From Shewanella glacialipiscicola (lineage in GTDB: Bacteria; Pseudomonadota; Gammaproteobacteria; Enterobacterales; Shewanellaceae): a DNA stretch of 64,000 bases. Shown here one piece after another: positions 35,299 to 47,096 of the stretch (positions are counted from its first letter, which is position 1; each line of letters starts with the position of its first letter). The notes under the pieces are model-generated. The model saw only the letters and a program-made list of their open reading frames with translations, did no database searches and was not told where the DNA came from. The stretch spans positions 1 through 64,000 of the forward strand of contig NZ_JAKILU010000021.1 of the NCBI RefSeq assembly GCF_023283485.1, in the 5' to 3' direction. The translations under genes were made by a program, and so were the position numbers.

Positions 35299-35392
35299 AT
35301 ATCTACGATTTAACACCTCTTTTATTGTGTAGATTCCTACTGTTTAGCTAAATTAAGCGCATCGTTTAAGGGCTAGATAAAATCGGGACAAT

Positions 35393-35420
35393 AAAAAACG
35401 CGCTAACTAGCGCGTTTTTT
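35393..35420. terminator. Terminator downstream of glyS
   Basis: AAAAAACGCGCTA (35393-35405) and TAGCGCGTTTTTT (35408-35420) pair perfectly. The symmetrical A and T runs allow function in both directions; it serves glyS on the minus strand. Confidence 0.9.
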
Positions 35421-35442
35421 ATAAAGCGTGAAAAGCGTATCG

Positions 35443-37512
35443 TTATTGCAGTAGTGAGATATCTGCTACGTGCAAGAACTGCTCGCGTAGGTTATTTAAT
35501 AAAGCTAAGCGATTCTTTTTCAACGCATCATCATCTGCCATAACCATTACATCTTCGAAGAACTGATCTACGCTTTCACGTAGGCCTGCCAACAGAGTTA
35601 ATGCTTGCTGGTAATCGGCATTGGCAAATAATGGTGCTAACTGTGGTTGCAGCTCGTTTAATTTGGCTGCTAATGCTTGTTCTGCGACTTCGGTTAATAA
35701 ATTCGCATTGATGGTTGTCGGTAAAGCCCCTTCAACCTTAGCGAGAATATTAGATACACGTTTGTTCGCTGCCGCAAGTGCGCTAGAAGCTTCTAGGCCT
35801 TTAAAGTGGGATACCGCATTGATACGACTATCAAAATCAGCAGGGCGTGTTGGACGACGTGCAAGCACGGCTAAGATCACATCAACACCTATGCCTTTAT
35901 CTTGATACCAAGCGCGAAAACGTGCCATTAAAAACTCTAACACTTCGTCGCTTGCATTGGCGTTGCTTAAGTTAGTGCCGTGTAGTGCTTGTGCTTTAGC
36001 AATAAGATCAACCAAATCAAGCGGTAGCTTATTTTCTACTATGATACGTAGTACGCCAATGGCCGCGCGGCGTAGGGCAAATGGATCCGCTGCGCCTTTA
36101 GGTGCTTGGCCAATGCCAAAGATACCGACTAATGTATCAAGCTTATCTGCTAATGCGACGGCGCAAGATACGCCCGCTGTTGGCACTGTATCACCAGAGA
36201 ACTTAGGCTTGTATTGCTCTTCCTGTGCTAAAGCAACGGCTTCAGTTTCACCATCAAGGCGGGCGTAATGCATACCCATAGTGCCTTGAGTGTCGGTAAA
36301 CTCCATTACCATATTGGTCATTAAATCGGTTTTAGATAATAAACCTGCACGGGCTGCATCAACGGTATTAACGCCAGTTTGCTCCGCAATATAAGCGGCT
36401 AGGGCGCTGATACGGTTAACTTTATCTTTTAATGTGCCTAATTGCTTTTGAAATAATACGGTTTCAAGGCTTGGCAGGCGCGATTCTAGTGTGTGCTTTT
36501 TATCGGTATTAAAGAAGAATTCGGCATCGGCTAAACGTGGACGGACAACTTTTTCATTACCAGAGATAATTTGTGCTGGGTCTTTAGATTCTATGTTGGT
36601 TACAAAGATAAAGTTGGGTAGCAATTTACCCGCAGCGTCAAATACAGGGAAGTATTTCTGATCGCCCTTCATGGTGTAGACCAAAGCTTCAGACGGTACG
36701 GCCAAAAACTTATCTTCAAAGCTTGCGGTTAATACCACTGGCCATTCAACTAAAGAGGTCACTTCTTCAAGCAGGTTTTCTTCGATATCGGCTGCGCCAC
36801 CAATCTTAGCGGCGGCTTTTTCGGCATCAGCTTTGATTAAAGTTTTACGGCTTTCATAATCGGCGATGACTTTACCTTTTTCTTTTAGGTCAGCAAGGTA
36901 GTTATCAGCATGCGCTAATTCAAACTGCTTGAGACCCATAAAGCGGTGACCGCGAATGGTACGTGCCGATTTAATACCTAATAATTCACCTTCAATCAAC
37001 TCACTGCCTAACAACATAGTGGCTGTATGGACAGGACGGATAAATTGGGTTTTATTATTACCCCAGCGCATTGGCTTAGGAATAGGTAGTTTATCGAGTG
37101 CACGTTGCGCCATAGCAGCGATCAAACTTTTGGTTTCAACGCCTTCTACTTTGGCATTATGGACTAACCATTCGCCTTTATCTGTAGCTAAACGCTCGGC
37201 TTGCTCAACGGTAATGCCATTGCCACGTGCCCAACCTTCAGCGGCTTTAGTCGGTTTACCTTCAGCATCAAAGGCTGAACTCACGGCGGGGCCGCGTTTT
37301 TCAACCACTTTGTCGGCTTGTGCAAGGGCAAGTTCAGTGATGTTAATCGCCAGACGACGTGGAGTTGCGTACCAAACAGCGTTACTAAATGCTAAATCGG
37401 CTTTGGTGAGTTCTTCGGTAAAGTTAGCTAAAAATGATTCAGCTAGTTTACGCAGTGACTTAGGTGGTAATTCTTCCGTGCCTAACTCTATGAGTAAGTT
37501 TTCAAAATTCAT
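35443..37512 (-). CDS. glyS: Glycyl-tRNA synthetase beta subunit
   Basis: GlyS with GlyQ forms the heterotetrameric bacterial glycyl-tRNA synthetase. The start is the ATG at 37512 ([27 protein letters not shown]), which gives 689 residues, the E. coli length; the open frame extends 46 codons further into glyQ but without homology. The C-terminal region has the HD-like and anticodon-binding segments, ending [16 protein letters not shown] ten-base gap separates it from glyQ. Confidence 0.97.
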   Translation of the reverse strand: MNFENLLIELGTEELPPKSLRKLAESFLANFTEELTKADLAFSNAVWYATPRRLAINITELALAQADKVVEKRGPAVSSAFDAEGKPTKAAEGWARGNGITVEQAERLATDKGEWLVHNAKVEGVETKSLIAAMAQRALDKLPIPKPMRWGNNKTQFIRPVHTATMLLGSELIEGELLGIKSARTIRGHRFMGLKQFELAHADNYLADLKEKGKVIADYESRKTLIKADAEKAAAKIGGAADIEENLLEEVTSLVEWPVVLTASFEDKFLAVPSEALVYTMKGDQKYFPVFDAAGKLLPNFIFVTNIESKDPAQIISGNEKVVRPRLADAEFFFNTDKKHTLESRLPSLETVLFQKQLGTLKDKVNRISALAAYIAEQTGVNTVDAARAGLLSKTDLMTNMVMEFTDTQGTMGMHYARLDGETEAVALAQEEQYKPKFSGDTVPTAGVSCAVALADKLDTLVGIFGIGQAPKGAADPFALRRAAIGVLRIIVENKLPLDLVDLIAKAQALHGTNLSNANASDEVLEFLMARFRAWYQDKGIGVDVILAVLARRPTRPADFDSRINAVSHFKGLEASSALAAANKRVSNILAKVEGALPTTINANLLTEVAEQALAAKLNELQPQLAPLFANADYQQALTLLAGLRESVDQFFEDVMVMADDDALKKNRLALLNNLREQFLHVADISLLQ

Positions 37513-37522
37513 GTTTTCACCT

Positions 37523-38428
37523 CTACTTACACATTGGGAAGCCAAGCGCTTCGCGTGCCTGATAATAAGATTCAGCGACCGCTTTCGCCATGGTACGAAC
37601 GCGTAAGATGTAGCGTTGGCGCTCGGTAACTGAAATAGCATGGCGAGCATCGAGTAGGTTGAAGGCGTGTGAGGCTTTCATTACTTGCTCATAGGCGGGT
37701 AGAGGTAACGGTTTTTCCAGTGACAATAAATGCTGACACATTTTTTCACACTGATCGAATAAGGTAAACATAAAATCTACGTCGGCGTGCTCAAAGTTAT
37801 AGGTCGATTGCTCGACTTCGTTTTGATGGAATACATCACCATAGGTGATGCGCCCCAGCGGACCATCGGTCCAAACGAGATCATAAACGCTATCAACACC
37901 TTGAATATACATGGCTAGACGTTCAAGACCATAGGTGATTTCACCTGTGACCGGGCTACATTCGATGCCGCCAACCTGTTGGAAGTAAGTAAATTGAGTC
38001 ACTTCCATACCGTTGAGCCATATTTCCCAGCCTAAGCCCCAAGCGCCTAGCGTTGGAGATTCCCAGTTATCTTCTACAAAGCGGATATCATGGATTTGAG
38101 TATCAATACCCAATGCTTGTAGTGAGCCTAAATAGAGTTCTTGGATATTGTCAGGAGAAGGCTTCAACACGACTTGGAATTGGTAGTAGTGCTGTAAACG
38201 GTTAGGGTTTTCACCGTAACGACCGTCCGTAGGGCGGCGCGATGGCTGCACATAGGCACTGCTCATAGGTTCTGGCCCTAAAGAACGCAAGAAAGTTTGT
38301 GGGTGGAATGTACCCGCGCCGACTTCCATATCTAGAGGTTGAACGATTGCACAGCCTTGCTGTGCCCAATATTCTTGCAGGGTGAGAATGAAACCCTGGA
38401 ATGTTTTTACGTCGTGTTTTGTCGTCAT
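37523..38428 (-). CDS. glyQ: Glycyl-tRNA synthetase alpha subunit
   Basis: GlyQ carries the aminoacylation active site. The 301-residue protein has [74 protein letters not shown] and [31 protein letters not shown], class II features of this family. It is the first gene of glyQS. Confidence 0.98.
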   Translation of the reverse strand: MTTKHDVKTFQGFILTLQEYWAQQGCAIVQPLDMEVGAGTFHPQTFLRSLGPEPMSSAYVQPSRRPTDGRYGENPNRLQHYYQFQVVLKPSPDNIQELYLGSLQALGIDTQIHDIRFVEDNWESPTLGAWGLGWEIWLNGMEVTQFTYFQQVGGIECSPVTGEITYGLERLAMYIQGVDSVYDLVWTDGPLGRITYGDVFHQNEVEQSTYNFEHADVDFMFTLFDQCEKMCQHLLSLEKPLPLPAYEQVMKASHAFNLLDARHAISVTERQRYILRVRTMAKAVAESYYQAREALGFPMCK

Positions 38429-38544
38429 GTCTACTTGTCTACTGCCGTCAGCCTGAATAGAAAATGGTTTCGATTATACCTTGTAGATATCTGCTTATGT
38501 AGGTTATTTTCTACCTTCTTAATTAAAACAATAGGGGATGTGAG

Positions 38545-39147
38545 ATGGATGAGATCCGCTGCGGCTGGGTAAGTGATGATCCCTTATATAGGGAATACCA
38601 CGACAAAGTGTGGGGGCGACCGGTTCGAGATCCTCGGGAGCTATTTGCCAAGTTATGTTTAGATGGGCAGCAGGCCGGATTATCTTGGATCACGATCCTG
38701 AAGAAACAACAAAACTATGAACAAGCCTTTGCCAATTTTGCGCCTGAAGTGATTGCGACTTTTGATGAAGCGAAAGTTGAAGAGTTAATGTTAAACGCTG
38801 GCATAGTACGCAATCGCTTAAAGGTGAATTCGATCATCAAGAATGCTAAAGGTTATTTAGCTTATACAGCGGATGGAAAGGATTTCTCTGAATTTTTATG
38901 GAGTTTTGTTGGTGGCAAACCCATAGTTAATCAATTCACATCAATGTCGCAGATTCCGACACAGACAGCAGAATCAGAAGCTATGTCTAAAGCATTAAAG
39001 AAGCAGGGCTTCAATTTTGTCGGCCCAACAATTTGTTATGCCTTTATGCAGGCGGTAGGTATGGTGAATGATCACCTTGTAGAGTGTATTTCCTATCAGG
39101 CCTGTGTTGATTCCTGTGCCGGTCAGCATCACCGCGAACATCAGTAA
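38545..39147 (+). CDS. tag: DNA-3-methyladenine glycosylase I (Tag)
   Basis: Tag removes 3-methyladenine from alkylated DNA. The 200-residue protein begins with RCGWVSDDPLYREYHDKVWGRP, holding the conserved N-terminal cysteine. It has the helix-hairpin-helix type core LCLDGQQAGLSWITILKKQQNYEQAF and ends with the zinc-binding side of the fold (FNFVGPTICYAFMQAVGMVNDHLVECISY). A strong ribosome site AGGGGATG precedes the ATG. It is divergent from glyQ. Confidence 0.95.
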   Translation: MDEIRCGWVSDDPLYREYHDKVWGRPVRDPRELFAKLCLDGQQAGLSWITILKKQQNYEQAFANFAPEVIATFDEAKVEELMLNAGIVRNRLKVNSIIKNAKGYLAYTADGKDFSEFLWSFVGGKPIVNQFTSMSQIPTQTAESEAMSKALKKQGFNFVGPTICYAFMQAVGMVNDHLVECISYQACVDSCAGQHHREHQ

Positions 39148-39237
39148 TCGCTCATCTTGCTGATGTGATGTAGGACAGTACTCATAGCAATATTCGAGTT
39201 CTTGTCCATATGCACAATAAACAATGCATAAAATGTA

Positions 39238-39267
39238 AAAAGCATGTTCCACGTGGAACATGCTTTT
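39238..39267. promoter_or_regulatory. parS site (parS2) in a 30-bp perfect palindrome
   Basis: The core TGTTCCACGTGGAACA (39245-39260) is a perfect ParB target of the gammaproteobacterial type. The flanks AAAAGCA and TGCTTTT extend the symmetry to 30 bases (39238-39267). It lies between the convergent tag and amidohydrolase genes, where the same sequence could also act as a terminator hairpin ending in T residues. Confidence 0.88.
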
Positions 39268-39347
39268 ATTTTCATTGGTGATATCTGGTTAAACCAAATA
39301 ATTAAAACAGGGAAGCGAATCTCCCATTCTAGCCTTGAGGATAGAGT

Positions 39348-42300
39348 TTATATTTTCTCAAAGAAAAATGGCTGACGTTTTTCCTTGTCCCCATTAAGCT
39401 CATTCATCGTCTCAGCATTAAAAAGCTTACCGTTGACCATGGTATAAGTGACTTTATCTGTAACGCGAATATCGGCTAATGGATCACCATCAATAACGAT
39501 TAAGTCTGCGAGCTTACCTTCTTTAATCGAGCCTAGCTGTTGTTCCATACCAAAGGTTGTCGCAGGATTAATGGTGGCCGTTTTCAATACCTCCATATTG
39601 CTCATGCCGCCTTGGGCAAACATCCACATTTCCCAATGTGCCGCTAAACCCTCACGTTGCCCATGGGCGCCTATGTTGGGATTAACGCCTACTTTATTGA
39701 GCTCATTTGCGACTTTTGCAACGTTGAAATGATTGTAATGATCATCGGGTGCATGTGGGCGTCGCATTGATCGAGCTTGTAAAATATCTGCTGGTACATA
39801 CATGGATAGGCGCGGATGTGCCCATACATCGGTTTTATCGTACCAGTAGTTTTCACCTGAAATACCTCCGTAGGCGACGACTAGGGTTGGCGTGTAACCG
39901 ACTTTAGTTTGGCTCCAGAATTGTTTTATATCATCATAAATGGTTGCCACAGGCAAAGAGTGCTCAACCGTAGTATGACCATCAGCGACCATAGTGAGAT
40001 TGTGTTGCAGCAAACTGCCACCTTCAGGCACAACCATCATTTCGAGCTCACGTGCGGCAGCAATCACTTGCTGCCTCTGATTGCGACGTGGTTGGTTGTA
40101 ACTTTTTACGCTAAACGCGCCGACTTTTTTAAGACGCTCAAGGTGAAACTTGGCATCATCGAGTGAGTCGATGTGCGATGTGTATCCCGGTGCATTGGCG
40201 CCATATAAAATAGTGCCAGTAGAGAAAATACGCGGGCCGACGATATGTCCTGCTTTTTGTTGTTCGGAAGCGGCAAAAATCTCAGAGGTATCATTCGATG
40301 GATCGTGAATAGTGGTGACACCCAAGGAAAGGGCTGAATATAATGCCCAGTTTTGCTGTGGCACAATTTCATCATCCGCCTGTGGTCCATGGGCATGAGC
40401 ATCGAATAGCCCCGGCATGATTGATTTTCCTTTTATATCGATAATCTGCGCATCTTTAGGAATGGTAATATTGGCATCACCAACGGCGACAATATGATTG
40501 TCTTTGACTATGACCACGCCATTATCAATGACTTGGTCGTTTTCCATGGTAATCACTTTGCCACCGACGAAGGCGATTGTTCCACGTGGAACATCTGCAT
40601 TTTCGGTAAAGCCTAAATTAATAATGTTTGGTTGGGCTTTTTGATCTTTGTTGAGATATTGAGTATCAACCTTAGCTTGATAAAGCTCAGGGCCGAGTGT
40701 CCAATACAGTTGATCACTCTTACTATTCCAGCTGATACTTTCACCGGCGCGGACGCTTAATTGACTAACGGGTAGGTTACTGGCATTGGGGCTAATCTCA
40801 ACAGTCTCGCCGTGCTTGGCAAAAGGAGTCACCCATACCTTAAAGCGTTCAGCGAACGCGAGTTGTTCACCATCGGGTGAAACTCTAAACTCAGTCGCAT
40901 GTTTGCTGCTGTAATGAACTCGCTTATCGAAGCCATCTAAATTAATAGATGCTAATTGTGGTGTTTCATCTTCGCTGCTATCCATAAAAAAGATGCGTTC
41001 GGCATTGGCACCAAATTGTGCTTGGTAGCCATTAGTGCTGATTTTTTTATTGTTTTTACCTTTGATATCGACCTTATATAGTCCAGGTTCCTGCGACCAA
41101 GTTCGAGGTGTAAGGTTACCGCCTTGAGCTTTGCGATACACCACAAGTTCGCCATTTGGGGAAAAGGTGGCTTCGACATACTTTCCTGGGTCAGACGTGA
41201 GTTGCTTAGGCTTACCGCCGTTAGCGCTAATCACCTGAACTGTCCCTTGGTCTTGGTCGTTCCAAGTGGTGAAAACAATATTTTTACCATCACGGGACCA
41301 TTGTGGATACAGTTCTTCAATCCCGTTACTGAGTTCAGTTAAACGCGACATTTTTCCGTCTGGTAATGATTTTAACCAAAGTTTACCCAGTGCTTCGAAT
41401 ACCACCTTACTGCCATCGGGAGATACTTGAGCCATACGCAGCATTTTTACATCGAAAACATCCTTATCGATATTTTGCTTAAAACGCACCGAAGGTTGCA
41501 CCGCAAGATCTGTTTTTACACTAAAGGGAATATCGGTGAGAGTTTTGTTGGCAACATTTAGGCGATTAATTTTTCCTTTCGCCCAAAATAAAATATCCTT
41601 GTTATCTTGAGTCCACGCCATTGTTGGGTAGACGCCGTGAATCGCCCAAGTCTCCTGCATATCGCGGTCTAGCTCGCCAAACAGTTTAGTGCTTTCGCCG
41701 GACTTAAGGTCGAGTAGATAAAGCGATGATTGAAAATCATCCCGCTTGATATATGCGAGCTTAGTACCGTCAGGGCTTGGAGTGGGTCGAATTGCGCCAC
41801 CTGTGCCTTCAATCAAGATTTCAATATCACCGCTTTGAGTATCATAACGTTTGATTTTATAGATACCGTTAACTGAGTCCTTCGAATAATGGAATGTTTT
41901 GCCTGGTGTGTCATCTTGGCTAAAGTAGATATAGCGGCCATCAGGCGAGTATGCGGGCTCACCTAAATCCTTTTCTTCATTCGGACGTTCGGTCAGTTTG
42001 ACACCTTCGCCACCCGCAACGTGGTATAGCCACACTTCGCCCGCACCCAAACTGCGGCTGGCGGTAAAGTGCTTACGGGCAACCAGATACTGGGAGTCAG
42101 GACTCCAAGCTGGGCTGTTTAGTAGCCTGAAGGTTTCTTGGCTGACTGTTCTTGGTTTTTTACCATCAGCATCCATAATCCAAATGTTATCACCACCATC
42201 GCCATCGGACGTAAAAGCAATGTGCTTGCCATCTGGGCTATATACGGGCTGCATCTGCCAAGCTATGCCTTGGGCTAATGGCTTAGCTTCACCGCCTGTT

Positions 42301-42536
42301 ACTGGAATTTGGTAGATGTCACCGAGTAAGTCGAAGACGATATGCTTACCATCTGGACTGACACTCAAGTTCATCCAAGTGCCCTCATTAATATCAATAT
42401 TAACTTGTTCTAAGGGGGCGTTTGCTGGAGCGTTAACATTCCATGTCGATTCTTTGGTTTCTGCGGCGTTAACGGCGAGGGGATTCATCCCCAGTGCAAG
42501 AGCAATATAAAGCGGGGTAAGTTTGGATTTCAGCAT
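39348..42536 (-). CDS. Secreted beta-propeller/amidohydrolase fusion protein
   Basis: The start is the ATG at 42536, preceded by AGGAAGTG. A signal peptide follows (MLKSKLTPLYIALALGMNPLAVNA), so the ~1062-residue protein is exported. Residues ~50-620 are TolB/PD40-type propeller repeats, seen as recurring SPDGKHI/SPDGRYI units. The C-terminal third is an amidohydrolase of the imidazolonepropionase/prolidase type, with the metal motif FDAHAHG near residue 710. Later come VEHSLPV, GAHGQREGLAAHWEMW and ADLIVIDGDPLADI. Substrate is unknown; a peptide or cyclic amide is plausible from family knowledge. A perfect parS lies inside its coding region. Confidence 0.85.
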   Translation of the reverse strand: MLKSKLTPLYIALALGMNPLAVNAAETKESTWNVNAPANAPLEQVNIDINEGTWMNLSVSPDGKHIVFDLLGDIYQIPVTGGEAKPLAQGIAWQMQPVYSPDGKHIAFTSDGDGGDNIWIMDADGKKPRTVSQETFRLLNSPAWSPDSQYLVARKHFTASRSLGAGEVWLYHVAGGEGVKLTERPNEEKDLGEPAYSPDGRYIYFSQDDTPGKTFHYSKDSVNGIYKIKRYDTQSGDIEILIEGTGGAIRPTPSPDGTKLAYIKRDDFQSSLYLLDLKSGESTKLFGELDRDMQETWAIHGVYPTMAWTQDNKDILFWAKGKINRLNVANKTLTDIPFSVKTDLAVQPSVRFKQNIDKDVFDVKMLRMAQVSPDGSKVVFEALGKLWLKSLPDGKMSRLTELSNGIEELYPQWSRDGKNIVFTTWNDQDQGTVQVISANGGKPKQLTSDPGKYVEATFSPNGELVVYRKAQGGNLTPRTWSQEPGLYKVDIKGKNNKKISTNGYQAQFGANAERIFFMDSSEDETPQLASINLDGFDKRVHYSSKHATEFRVSPDGEQLAFAERFKVWVTPFAKHGETVEISPNASNLPVSQLSVRAGESISWNSKSDQLYWTLGPELYQAKVDTQYLNKDQKAQPNIINLGFTENADVPRGTIAFVGGKVITMENDQVIDNGVVIVKDNHIVAVGDANITIPKDAQIIDIKGKSIMPGLFDAHAHGPQADDEIVPQQNWALYSALSLGVTTIHDPSNDTSEIFAASEQQKAGHIVGPRIFSTGTILYGANAPGYTSHIDSLDDAKFHLERLKKVGAFSVKSYNQPRRNQRQQVIAAARELEMMVVPEGGSLLQHNLTMVADGHTTVEHSLPVATIYDDIKQFWSQTKVGYTPTLVVAYGGISGENYWYDKTDVWAHPRLSMYVPADILQARSMRRPHAPDDHYNHFNVAKVANELNKVGVNPNIGAHGQREGLAAHWEMWMFAQGGMSNMEVLKTATINPATTFGMEQQLGSIKEGKLADLIVIDGDPLADIRVTDKVTYTMVNGKLFNAETMNELNGDKEKRQPFFFEKI
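40578..40593. promoter_or_regulatory. parS site (parS3) inside the amidohydrolase gene
   Basis: TGTTCCACGTGGAACA, a perfect 16-base match, lies within the codons for DVPRGTIAF of the secreted amidohydrolase. Confidence 0.88.
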
Positions 42537-42698
42537 GTCACTTCCTGTTATCATTCTTATGGGCTGCATGAGTTGTATTTATCGTAAGATGAAGTTTTAT
42601 TTATACTTAATGATGTAGTTATCGCATAAATGGCTAAGAAGGAAAATGTAAATACTGTTTCAAGTGATGACTGAGGTTTAGGCTAGCCGGAAATAGAG

Positions 42699-42723
42699 AA
42701 ACCAAACAAGGCGTTTGGTTTTT
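42699..42723. terminator. Hairpin between the MOSC and amidohydrolase genes
   Basis: AAACCAAAC (42699-42707) and GTTTGGTTT (42713-42721) pair around a five-base loop. It lies about 40 bases past the MOSC gene stop codon. The T tract is better on the plus strand, so the direction is uncertain. Confidence 0.5.
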
Positions 42724-42764
42724 GTGTTTAGCGAGTAAGAATGACTTAGGTGATGGAAGGCCGC

Positions 42765-43211
42765 TTAATTTAGGAGCGATATTTCAACATCGTCACCGAG
42801 GTGGATCATACCATTGTGTATGACTCGGCAGGTTACACCGCCACGCCAATCAGGGGTTAGTGCTACTTCTAAACCAGTGTGAGCAATTTCCATCTTTTTA
42901 CAGGGATCTGTCTCGCCAGTGATTTCTAATCGTAACTCGCCAATCAGTAAATGTTTGCCTACGTCTGCATGGCTAAACATTAGACCATCAATTAGCAAGT
43001 TTGCCCTGCGAGTTATCCAAGGTAAATCAACTTGCAGACTATTGCATGCCTGTTGCCACTGTTGATGGGAGAGGATTGTGACTTGGCGTTTGCCTGGGCG
43101 GCCAAAAACGTCGTTCTCTACACCTCTCAATTGGGTGACGTTAGCGCAGAAAACTTCGTTCATCGTGCCGCGTCTTGCGGTCTTATAGGCAATACCCAAC
43201 AGTTTTGGCAT
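42765..43211 (-). CDS. MOSC domain protein
   Basis: The 148-residue protein is a stand-alone MOSC domain, related to the C-terminal domain of molybdenum cofactor sulfurase. It has GRPGKRQVTILSHQQW, RRANLLIDGL, and the conserved cysteine in ETDPCKKMEIAHTGLEVAL, which in the family can carry sulphur or bind the cofactor. The end GGVTCRVIHNGMIHLGDDVEI is typical. It lies next to tusA on the same strand, another sulphur-transfer protein, but a functional link is inference only. Confidence 0.85.
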   Translation of the reverse strand: MPKLLGIAYKTARRGTMNEVFCANVTQLRGVENDVFGRPGKRQVTILSHQQWQQACNSLQVDLPWITRRANLLIDGLMFSHADVGKHLLIGELRLEITGETDPCKKMEIAHTGLEVALTPDWRGGVTCRVIHNGMIHLGDDVEISLLN

Positions 43212-43259
43212 AACTTTATGCTCTCACAGTAGATCAGAGTTATTGTATTGCTATACGAC

Positions 43260-43505
43260 TTAAAGGCCTTTTTTGATCAAATATTGATAGGGTATTTGTG
43301 TTGTTTCGCTAGCGATAAGAGTGTGATCCATAAACTCACAAAAACTTGGAATATCACGTGTTGTTGCAGGGTCATCAGCGATAATCAGTAATGTCTCACC
43401 GGCTGCCATTTGTCTTACTGTTTTACGTACCATCATTACGGGTTCTGGGCAGCGTAAGCCGAGGGCGTCGAGTTTATGCTGTGCGGTTGAGAAAGCGTCG
43501 TTCAT
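43260..43505 (-). CDS. tusA: Sulfurtransferase TusA
   Basis: TusA accepts sulphur from IscS and passes it to the TusBCD-TusE relay for 2-thiouridine in tRNA. The 81-residue protein has [22 protein letters not shown] with the active cysteine at position 19 of the CPxP motif, identical in place to E. coli TusA, and the closing YQYLIKKG. It forms a short unit with the MOSC gene, 48 bases apart. Confidence 0.96.
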   Translation of the reverse strand: MNDAFSTAQHKLDALGLRCPEPVMMVRKTVRQMAAGETLLIIADDPATTRDIPSFCEFMDHTLIASETTQIPYQYLIKKGL

Positions 43506-43634
43506 ATTACCTCTACTGAACGTTTAAGCAGAATGAGCTAATGTTACTCCAGCACCTATGATAAACCAAGTTGGCGATTTAAATTTGTGAGTTGTTCTCG
43601 GGTATATGTGTCATTACTCATGTGGAGTATTAAA

Positions 43635-43650
43635 TGTTCCACGTGGAACA
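43635..43650. promoter_or_regulatory. parS site (parS4) between tusA and fadA
   Basis: TGTTCCACGTGGAACA, a perfect 16-base palindrome in the intergenic space. It is the rightmost of the four sites found. Confidence 0.88.
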
Positions 43651-43714
43651 CTTTATAGCTTCTGTTATTTGTACGGAGTAGTCAGGGGGATAATTTTTAG
43701 TATGAAAAGTATAA

Positions 43715-43740
43715 AAAAGCCGGAACTTGTTCCGGCTTTT
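43715..43740 (-). terminator. Terminator after fadA
   Basis: AAAAGCCGGAAC (43715-43726) pairs with GTTCCGGCTTTT (43729-43740) over 12 bases, with a minus-strand T run, 20 bases past the fadA stop. Confidence 0.92.
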
Positions 43741-43759
43741 AATTTATTCGAGTAATAAA

Positions 43760-44941
<1,182 letters not shown>

Positions 44942-44945
44942 CTAA

Positions 44946-47096
44946 TTAGGCTTGGTAGTAGCTACCGTTATTGGTGGCTAATGTGCGCATCGCATCTGTG
45001 ACTTGATACAGACCGCCCAAGTGAGCGTATTTGTCTGCTAAGGCCACAAAGTTTGCGACACCCATGGTATCCAAGTAACGGAACACGCCGCCTCTAAATG
45101 GTGGGAAACCTAAGCCATAAACTAGGCCCATATCCGCTTCGGCAGGGGATGCGACAATACCTTCTTCTAAACAGCGCACGGTTTCGATGATCATCGGGAT
45201 CATAGTGCGGGCAATAATGTCATCGGCTTCAAAGGCTTTTAACTCGCCAAAGGCATCTTTCAATAGGCTGTAGCTCGTTGGATCGACATCTTTCTTCGGC
45301 TTGCCACGGCTATCGACTGAATAGACATAGAAACCTTTGCCATTTTTCTGGCCAAGACGTTTGTTGTCAAACATCACATCAATCGCGTCAGTACCAGATT
45401 TCCCCATGCGATCAGGGAAACCTTCAGCCATAACGGCTTGGGCGTGGTGACCTGTGTCTAAACCCACCACGTCCAGTAAGTAAGCCGGGCCCATTGGCCA
45501 ACCGAATTGTTTTTCCATCACTTTGTCGATTGCAGCAAAGTCGCCGCCATCAGCAAGTAAGCCATTAAAGCCTGCAAAGTAAGGAAAGAGTACGCGGTTA
45601 ACAAAGAAGCCTGGGCAATCGTTAACGACTATGGGTGTCTTACCCATTTTACTCGCGTAGGCCACTACAGTAGCGATAGTTTCTTCAGAGCTGTGCTCGC
45701 CGCGGATCACTTCAACTAGTGGCATTTTGTGCACTGGGTTGAAGAAATGCATACCGCAGAAACGCTCAGGTTTCTTCATACTTTTAGCAAGTAAGTTGAT
45801 TGAAATTGTTGAGGTGTTTGACGCGATAATCGCATCATCACTTACGTATTGCTCAACTTCAGCTAAAACCTGTGCTTTGATTTTTGGATGCTCAACAACG
45901 GCTTCAACGACGATATCACTGTGTTTAATCGCGGCATAATCTAATGAAGGCGTGATGTTGTTCAGCACTTTGGCCATTTTTTCTGGCGTTGAACGGCCAC
46001 GGGCGACTTGCGCCGACAGCAGTTTAGCGGCTTCATTGAGGCCTAAATCTAGTGCTGGTTGAGCAATGTCTTTCATGACAATCGGTGTGCCTTTGCTGGC
46101 GCTTTGGTAAGCTATACCGCCGCCCATAATGCCGGCGCCTAATACGGCGGCATTTTTCACTTCTTTCGCTAACTTGCCGGCTTTCTTCGCTTTACCTTTA
46201 ACAAATTGATCATTAAGGAAAATACCGATAAGTGCCTTAGCAACGTCAGTTTTAGCTAGCTTGATAAAGGCTTGATGTTCGATTTGTAATGCTTCGGTGC
46301 GGCCTTTAGTTGATGCTTGCTCAATTACGCTTACAGCGGCCATTGGTGCAGGGTAGTGTTTACCCGCAACCGCAAACACCATGCCTTTAGCTGTGGTGAA
46401 TGACATCATAGCTTCAAGTTTTGGCAGCGTTAGGGCAGACAATTTGCGGTTACGACGTGCTTGCCAATCTAGCTTTCCAGCTACAGCATCTTTGAGCATT
46501 TGAATTGCAGCGGCTTCTAACGCTTGTGGTGCGACCACAGCATCAACAGCACCAACTTTCAGTGCATCTTCAGCACGTTGGTCTTTACCTGTGGTGATCC
46601 ACTCAAGTGCATTATCTGCACCAATCACACGTGGTAGGCGTACAGTGCCGCCAAAACCGGGGATGATGCCGAGTTTAGTTTCAGGTAAACCGATTTGGGC
46701 TGTGGTATCAGCGATACGGAAATCAGTTGCCAAAACAGTTTCACAGCCGCCACCTAAGGCAAAGCCTTTAATTGCTGATGCAGTTGGGAAAGGTAAGTCT
46801 TCGAGCTTATTGAATACGGCGTTAGCTTGTTCAACCCAAGAGAGTAAAACCGTGTCATCTTGTGCGAATAGACCTAAAAACTCGGTAATGTCGGCCCCCA
46901 CAATAAAGGTGTCTTTACTTGAGGTCAGCACTAACGCTTTGATATTGGAATCTTGCTTAATGCTGTCTAATGCCGCATCGAGCGAGGCGAGGGTTTCTCT
47001 ATCGAATTTGTTCACCGAACCGGGTGCGTTAAAGCACAGCTTGGCAATATTATCCTCGAGTAACTCAACCTGAATTGTAGGACTTTGGTAGATCAT
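44946..47096 (-). CDS. fadB: Fatty oxidation complex alpha subunit FadB
   Basis: FadB is the multifunctional subunit of the aerobic beta-oxidation complex. The 716-residue protein has an N-terminal enoyl-CoA hydratase/isomerase domain ([57 protein letters not shown]). The 3-hydroxyacyl-CoA dehydrogenase domain begins at [21 protein letters not shown] (about residue 315) and has [17 protein letters not shown]. It heads the fadBA operon; a PsrA-like palindrome lies upstream. Confidence 0.98.
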   Translation of the reverse strand: MIYQSPTIQVELLEDNIAKLCFNAPGSVNKFDRETLASLDAALDSIKQDSNIKALVLTSSKDTFIVGADITEFLGLFAQDDTVLLSWVEQANAVFNKLEDLPFPTASAIKGFALGGGCETVLATDFRIADTTAQIGLPETKLGIIPGFGGTVRLPRVIGADNALEWITTGKDQRAEDALKVGAVDAVVAPQALEAAAIQMLKDAVAGKLDWQARRNRKLSALTLPKLEAMMSFTTAKGMVFAVAGKHYPAPMAAVSVIEQASTKGRTEALQIEHQAFIKLAKTDVAKALIGIFLNDQFVKGKAKKAGKLAKEVKNAAVLGAGIMGGGIAYQSASKGTPIVMKDIAQPALDLGLNEAAKLLSAQVARGRSTPEKMAKVLNNITPSLDYAAIKHSDIVVEAVVEHPKIKAQVLAEVEQYVSDDAIIASNTSTISINLLAKSMKKPERFCGMHFFNPVHKMPLVEVIRGEHSSEETIATVVAYASKMGKTPIVVNDCPGFFVNRVLFPYFAGFNGLLADGGDFAAIDKVMEKQFGWPMGPAYLLDVVGLDTGHHAQAVMAEGFPDRMGKSGTDAIDVMFDNKRLGQKNGKGFYVYSVDSRGKPKKDVDPTSYSLLKDAFGELKAFEADDIIARTMIPMIIETVRCLEEGIVASPAEADMGLVYGLGFPPFRGGVFRYLDTMGVANFVALADKYAHLGGLYQVTDAMRTLATNNGSYYQA

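Noticed and set aside
36956..37606. 216-residue open frame antisense to glyS and glyQ
   Set aside because: It lies entirely opposite well-conserved synthetase genes, has a Ser/Ala-rich composition typical of antisense frames, and no ribosome site.
39241..43650. Repeated palindrome considered as a REP-like element or simple terminator family
   Set aside because: The invariant 16-base core equals the parS sequence and two of the four copies lie inside coding regions, which fits ParB sites better than dispersed REP elements.
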